A DNA stretch of 64,000 nucleotides from Daucus carota subsp. sativus. Lineage: Eukaryota > Streptophyta > Magnoliopsida > Apiales > Apiaceae. Below are positions 59,453-64,000 of the stretch, one piece after another. The DNA lies in the NCBI RefSeq assembly GCF_001625215.2, contig NC_030383.2, forward strand, positions 7,390,779 to 7,454,778. The letters are read 5' to 3'. Position 1 is the first letter of the stretch; each line of letters opens with the position of its first letter. The notes below the pieces were generated by a model that was not told the DNA's origin, searched no databases, and saw only the letters and a list, made by a program, of their open reading frames with translations. A program made the translations under genes and the position numbers.

Positions 59453-59587
59453 GTAAGTAAAAACATTTAGTAATTGCAAAATTTTCATTTTGTGTTACAG
59501 AGCTTTAGATAGTTGTGTTAATTGTTTCTTGTTGTGCTTGTTTAAAACTAGTCATTAATAAAAACCGTATTTAATACATTCAAACTG

Positions 59588-59851
59588 CACTTAGTCCTTT
59601 ATATAGGTCGTTTGGCCTTTTGCATGTAACTTTAGGATCGTTTTTTTTTTTTTGTCAGGAAAACTTTAGGATCTTTGACCACATATCTAAAATTAGTTTT
59701 TTTTTTTAATTTCTTTTTCTGAATAAAATATTTATGTTATAGTTTTATTCAGGAAAAGAAAATTATAACAAAATTCATGTTTGCTATATGGTGAAACCAC
59801 CTAAAGTTACTTGCAAATAGTCAAACAACCCATAAATAGGACCAGAGGGAG
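59588..59851. mobile_element. Degraded Stowaway-like MITE
   Basis: The right end GGACCAGAGGGAGT matches the 4707-4941 element. The left end (TAGTCCTTTATATAGG) has lost the CTCCCTCTGG tip. The internal AT-rich segment around 59690-59760 is also similar to the older copy. Confidence 0.7.
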
Positions 59852-60274
59852 TGTTCCTGAAACAAATACTATGTAATAGGTACTGTTATTCCTCATTCTC
59901 ATCTTTAGTACTATAATAGTTATTACCTTGCTCATGTCATCTAGGCAATTGGAAGCGCCCTGTGTCCTCCTTACGTTCATTTGAGTCACTAATTTGAGCT
60001 CATGGGTCGTCTTGTTTAGGCAAGGATGTTTAATCTTATTTAACATAGAAATGCCACTGTGTTGCCGGAAGGAAGAGGAGAGAAAACAGTTGAGGTAAAA
60101 TCTTGTAGTTGTATATTATAGACTAATAGTAACTGCTTCTTCAAGTTTTTCAACGAGGCATAGCCTCTATTAATAAAACGCCTGCTTATACCCGTCGCTG
60201 CAGTAATTATTTAATTATGATGTTATGATGGTGACTTAAGGTTTTGATGCCCAAATTCACAATTTCTCATACTA

Positions 60275-60920
60275 CACCACAAGTTTGAAGTTTAAGTCAA
60301 TAGCTAATCAAGCTTAACTAGATTCAGTTAGTATTTAGTCAATAAAGCATTCCCTATATACATAAAGTAAGTGATGAGGTATTTTTATGATTAATCAGCT
60401 ATTATGCAACTATTATGCAGTTTGTAAGATTCATTCTTCAAAGTTAATTGTTCAATCCATTTTCCCTTTTTTATTATCACTAAAATGTCCTCATTCTCTT
60501 GACTACGTCTATTGTTTATCCACCCTTGCTCAAGGAACATAAGTAGTAAAAGAAAATCAAATCCTAAAAATCATAAATTGGTGCATACTTGGCTATAAAT
60601 GTAAGAAACGTAAGGATCAAATATGAGAAGCAAATAGTCAGGCCCCCACTTGACGAGTTCTCTGATGTGGTCACCGTCTTGTACACTTCTATGTACTCTA
60701 TGACACTCCACCTCATCATTGTCATCGCAAATGACATGGGGAAATGATACTTTCCATTATCACTAGCATCGTGGCAAGATTATTGTGCAACTATTGTGCA
60801 ATTATTGTGCAGTTTACAAGATTCATTCTTCAAATTTATGGTTCAATCCATTCTCTTTCTCTTTTTTACCACTAAACTGCACTCATTTTTTTGTTTATTG
60901 TGGTCATGTCTTACATAGAC
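60275..60920 (-). pseudogene. Extra copies of the GH9 (KORRIGAN-like) exon segment
   Basis: On the minus strand, about 60775-60590 reads HDASDNGKYHFPMSFAMTM, then RWSVIEYIE and VYKTV. This is the KORRIGAN exon around DAGD and SVIEYEG, in places better kept than in the 34.6-35.3 kb copies. The flanking intron sequence (60275-60590 and 60777-60920) is also shared with 34430-35150, so a genomic segment was copied, not a transcript. Confidence 0.7.
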
Positions 60921-61274
60921 ACAGGTGGTGTTTGGTTGAAGGAATGCGATTGGCTGGAGATAGGATGGAAAATCAACTATAAATATATATATATATATAG
61001 TTTTCATTATTTCCTCGATTAATTCTACTAAAGTTACCTAGATCTTGAAAATGAATCATCTGCACTATATATCGTCTACTCATCGTTTCGCAAACATCAT
61101 AACATAAACAAGCTACACGTGCAATAAGCAGAGTCGCCAATGAACATACTAAAAGTAACATGCAAAATTCAGAAGATATGAACTGACCACCAAGTATGAA
61201 CAGGGGCGTCTAAATGCTGCCAGGGTAAGGTTTCGTCGGAGAAGTTGCTGAAGCCACGGGAATTCGAGAAGCAC

Positions 61275-62206
61275 TTAGTTGGGTGAAGGATCAAAATCAG
61301 AATAATATTGTGGTGGAGACGACAGACTGCCTAGTCGTAGTTCAAGCTGTGAGGGGCCTTCAATTCTTCTGTTTTGCTTTCGGAGATTAATAGAAGCTAT
61401 AGCGAGATACTCGCGCATTCGTGTACAAACCAGTGCAGACGAAGTAACACGAATATATCCGGTAGTCAGTCTATTTTCATCAGCCGGCCGGTGGGAGCGA
61501 GAAGTTTGGGATACAGTAGTTGTGATGGCAAACAAAAAGTATGAATGGTTGTAAAATGGAAGAAGAGATTGGTTGTAATTCCGACTACTTTCCTTTTGTT
61601 TGCTTTTTCCCAAGAACAAGTATGAACCTTTTTCCATATATTAATTGCTTATTAGCAAATTTTGTATAGGACTAAGCTATATCTCATTATATCCTGGCAG
61701 TGGATTTTCGAATAATGGCCTGAAAAAATATAGCACACTGGTGTACTTTGCTTGCAAAGAAACTGCTCAAGTACCAGCTCAGTAGCATGCTCTAACATTT
61801 GTCCTTCACAATTTCTTTAGTAAATTTATTCTCACAGCTAGGTTTAAGTCGAAAGAAGTACCTGCCAGTCAGGTTGTGTACCAGGTGAAGTAGCAGCAAG
61901 TTTGCCGGAAAGCTTTCTTTTTAAGCCTTCAATTTCTAAATAATCAAGTAAACCAGGAGTGGTTGGTATCAGAAGAAAGGAACCGCTAAGCAAAAAGGAT
62001 AACAAACATGATTAAAAGTAACATAAACCTGACTTTAGACGCCCACCAAGAAGCTTGCAAAAAGTGTTCCCAATTTGCAGCAGAAGTATATGCGGGTGAT
62101 TATTTTCTTGTGCCTGCAAAATCAGATACATATATGCCTTCAATGGATAAATTCCTCTGTTTTGCTTTCGGAGATTAATAGAAGCTATCAGGGACGAAGC
62201 CTGCAA
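61275..62206 (-). other. Exon-like pieces of an unrecognised minus-strand gene
   Basis: Two segments look coding: QENNHPHILLLQIGNTFCKL then LGGRLK (about 62115-62030), and EIEGLKRKLSGKLAATSPGT then QPDWQ with a donor GTACTT (about 61940-61865). A further open frame, 61637-61275, shares the stretch IASINLRKQNR with 62206-62170, so part of the locus is duplicated. No known domain recognised. Confidence 0.3.
61380..61590. repeat. ~145-bp segment duplicated at 63749-63893
   Basis: The two copies share ACCAGTGCAGACGAAGTAA, ATATATCCGGTAGTCAGTC, CAGCCGGCCGGTGGGA and ATGGAAGAAGAGATTGG, with only a few base differences. Both lie close to copies of the GH9-pseudogene repeat, so the 60-64 kb region has itself been segmentally duplicated. 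Confidence 0.8.
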
Positions 62207-62429
62207 ACATCTATAAGGGGTTCGACACAGTGAAATTTTTCGTCAACACAGTAAAATATTCAATATAAAATAAATACAAAAACATTAGTAAAAAAATTAT
62301 AGTAGAACCTTGCGCTCTTTTAAACCTACCTGGAAATCAAGTATATAGTTGTGTCAATTAAAATATTTAGCTATTTCTTTTTAGATATATAAGAGTATAA
62401 AATATTAGGAAACTCATCATAATAACTCA

Positions 62430-63085
62430 AAATTATAAACCCTAATTCTCTCTAGCCTCTCTCTTGTCGTAGCCGCCTGGGGCTTCCATCGGTTTTCACC
62501 GGTGGAAAGCCCCGAATCAGTTAATTGCTTTGTTTTCTTCTTAGTTTTTGAATAATACTTCTTCTCGCGAAGCTTATATCTAAAAGACTAAAACCATCGG
62601 AGATTTCGTTGTCTCTCTTCCAAGCGGGTGGGTTTCAGTCCGATTTCTCTTGTTTTTGTGGTTCTATCCGGATCTATTTGCGGGAGAATTCTTAGATCTA
62701 AAACCATCGGAGATTTCGTTGTCTTTCTTCTCTGTTTCAAGCTGGTGGATTTTCAATCCGATTTCTCTTGTTTTTGTGGTTCCGTCAGATCTAAGGTTGT
62801 GTTCTCTCCCTGGTGAGAGCTTTGTTTTTCGCTTCTTAGTTGTAAGCGGGTATTGATTTGGTGGTGAAAGTTTGTATGGAATCGCAGTTGTGGTCGATAT
62901 CTCTATCAGGGCATGATGAAGAGGGTACCAGTAATTCAACGAGGATGCATGAAGCGGGTACTTGTATTTGTATATACATTTTCTTCAAAATATCGTTTAA
63001 ATGTCTCTTAATGAGAATAGGCGATTGCAATTTAGAGTTTGTTCGACTCGATCATTGGTGTAGATGCCGTATGGCTTTTTATTAT
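62430..63085 (+). other. Leader-like sequence with tandem duplication and a short open frame
   Basis: AAACCCTAATTCTCTCTAGCC at 62450 looks like the start of a plant 5' leader. A ~105-bp unit (AAACCATCGGAGATTTCGTT ... TCCGATTTCTCTTGTTTTTG) occurs twice at 62592-62695 and 62700-62795. A short frame then reads MESQLWSISLSGHDEEGTSN from 62877 and ends at 63088. It could be a broken gene start or the 5' end of a non-LTR retroelement. Confidence 0.3.
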
Positions 63086-63088
63086 TAA

Positions 63089-64000
63089 ATTAACACCTTT
63101 GTTTTAAAAAAAAAGATAATCTTTATTTAGCAAGTAACACACATTAAATGAAATTGTACTTCAAAAAAAATGAATTTGTATTTTAAACAAGAGCAAGTAA
63201 AATTTTTACAATATCACAAAAAATAAGTATTATGCTTATTAACCTTACAAAAAAAATATTATACTTATTTAGAAGATGACAAACTATAGTTTAAACAAGT
63301 AAAAATATTACCTGGATGATGAAATTTGAATTGACGATGAGTAGACAAATATTAATATTAATTAAAAAAACTGATAATGCACGAGTACTAACTCTATGAA
63401 AATGAAGAAGTGAGGTATAAGTTTCTCAGATAAGAAAGACCTCCACCAAAAATTCTTATTTTTGTAAAAGAATCATATTGACGTTTACCTTTACCACATA
63501 TCACATTTCACGATCTTTTTCTTAAATAGTATAATTGTATATATATACATATTTTAGTTTATTTTTATTTATAAATTATATATATACATATTTTAGTTTA
63601 TTTTCCTTTATAACCAACATCATGGTATGATTATTGTGCAATTATCGTGCAATTATTGTGGAGTTTGTAAGATTCATTCTTCAAACTTAATGGTTGAATC
63701 CATTCTCTCTCTTTTTTTATCACTAAACTTCACTCATTTTATTTAACCAGTGCAGACGAAGTAAGACGAATATATCCGGTAGTCAGTCTATTTTCATCAG
63801 CCGGCCGGTGGGATCGAGAAGTTTGGGATACAGTAGTTGTGATGGCAAACAAAAGGTATGAATGGTTGCAAAATGGAAGAAGAGATTGGTAAAGTACCTG
63901 CTGGCTGCTAGTGTGCGTTTAGTTGTTCGGGATTTTGATCGGCTTGAGCTTTGTAAGTATATTAGCATCAACTTGTGAGTCTCCAGTTTAATCTCCATTT
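63089..64000. other. AT-rich right edge with duplicated segments
   Basis: It contains a 34-bp direct repeat of TATATATACATATTTTAGTT (63538-63604), a partial copy of the GH9-pseudogene intron repeat (63620-63742), the second copy of the 61.4-kb segment (63749-63893), and at 63920-64000 a stretch similar to 38040-38110. No intact gene. Confidence 0.5.

Noticed and set aside
1..64000. CRISPR arrays, bacterial operons, rRNA or tRNA genes
   Set aside because: The DNA is plant nuclear. No spaced direct-repeat array of CRISPR type and no tRNA cloverleaf with A/B boxes was recognised.

Overview
The window is nuclear DNA of a flowering plant. Evidence: AT-rich intergenic DNA, spliced genes with GT-AG introns, many small inverted-repeat transposons and a Ty3/gypsy retroelement block. 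The protein families are plant-like (ZIP2/ZIP11-type metal transporters, HIR band-7 protein, SPX-less EXS protein, KORRIGAN-type GH9). A eudicot is likely; I cannot name the species. All assignments come from reading translated exons by eye; no database search was run.

Layout. (1) 137-9857, minus: an EXS-domain (XPR1/SYG1/PHO1-type) membrane protein gene. Twelve coding exons are visible and the 3' end lies beyond the left edge. Its introns hold several MITEs, a TAGTCGAC-rich foldback and a fossil reverse-transcriptase scrap. (2) 12.6-15.1 kb: a MITE with a 10-bp target-site duplication and a 2.17-kb solo LTR with a perfect 5-bp duplication. (3) 17.4-23.0 kb: two tandem three-exon ZIP transporter genes in the same orientation. 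(4) 24.4-28.4 kb: a five-exon HIR/band-7 gene. (5) 29.2-31.9 kb, minus: a 900-codon single-exon gene resembling the RNA polymerase I factor TAF1C. (6) 32.9-35.9 kb, minus: a previously functional KORRIGAN-like endo-1,4-beta-glucanase gene, now a pseudogene with stops, frameshifts, a lost conserved Arg and an internally duplicated exon. Extra partial copies lie near 60.3-60.9 and 63.6 kb. (7) 39.4-41.7 kb, minus: an unrecognised two-exon gene.

(8) 43.5-54.7 kb: a composite Tat-like Ty3/gypsy block on the minus strand, made of pieces of at least two elements. It contains LTRs of different sequence, a PBS, a polypurine tract, a truncated gag, pol with in-frame stops and a second RNase H, two families of CCCGGG-rich tandem repeats, and a separate three-exon gene in antisense to pol. 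The block sits in a host exon and is flanked by an exact 138-bp direct repeat that is far too long for a normal target-site duplication. This is the most unusual structure in the window. (9) 57.3-64.0 kb: two MULE-like foldback elements with 9- and 10-bp duplications, exon-like pieces of an RNF4-like gene, exon-like pieces on the minus strand, and duplicated segments shared with the KORRIGAN pseudogene region.

The genes do not form a pathway. They are independent housekeeping, transport and defence-related plant genes, separated and partly damaged by transposons.
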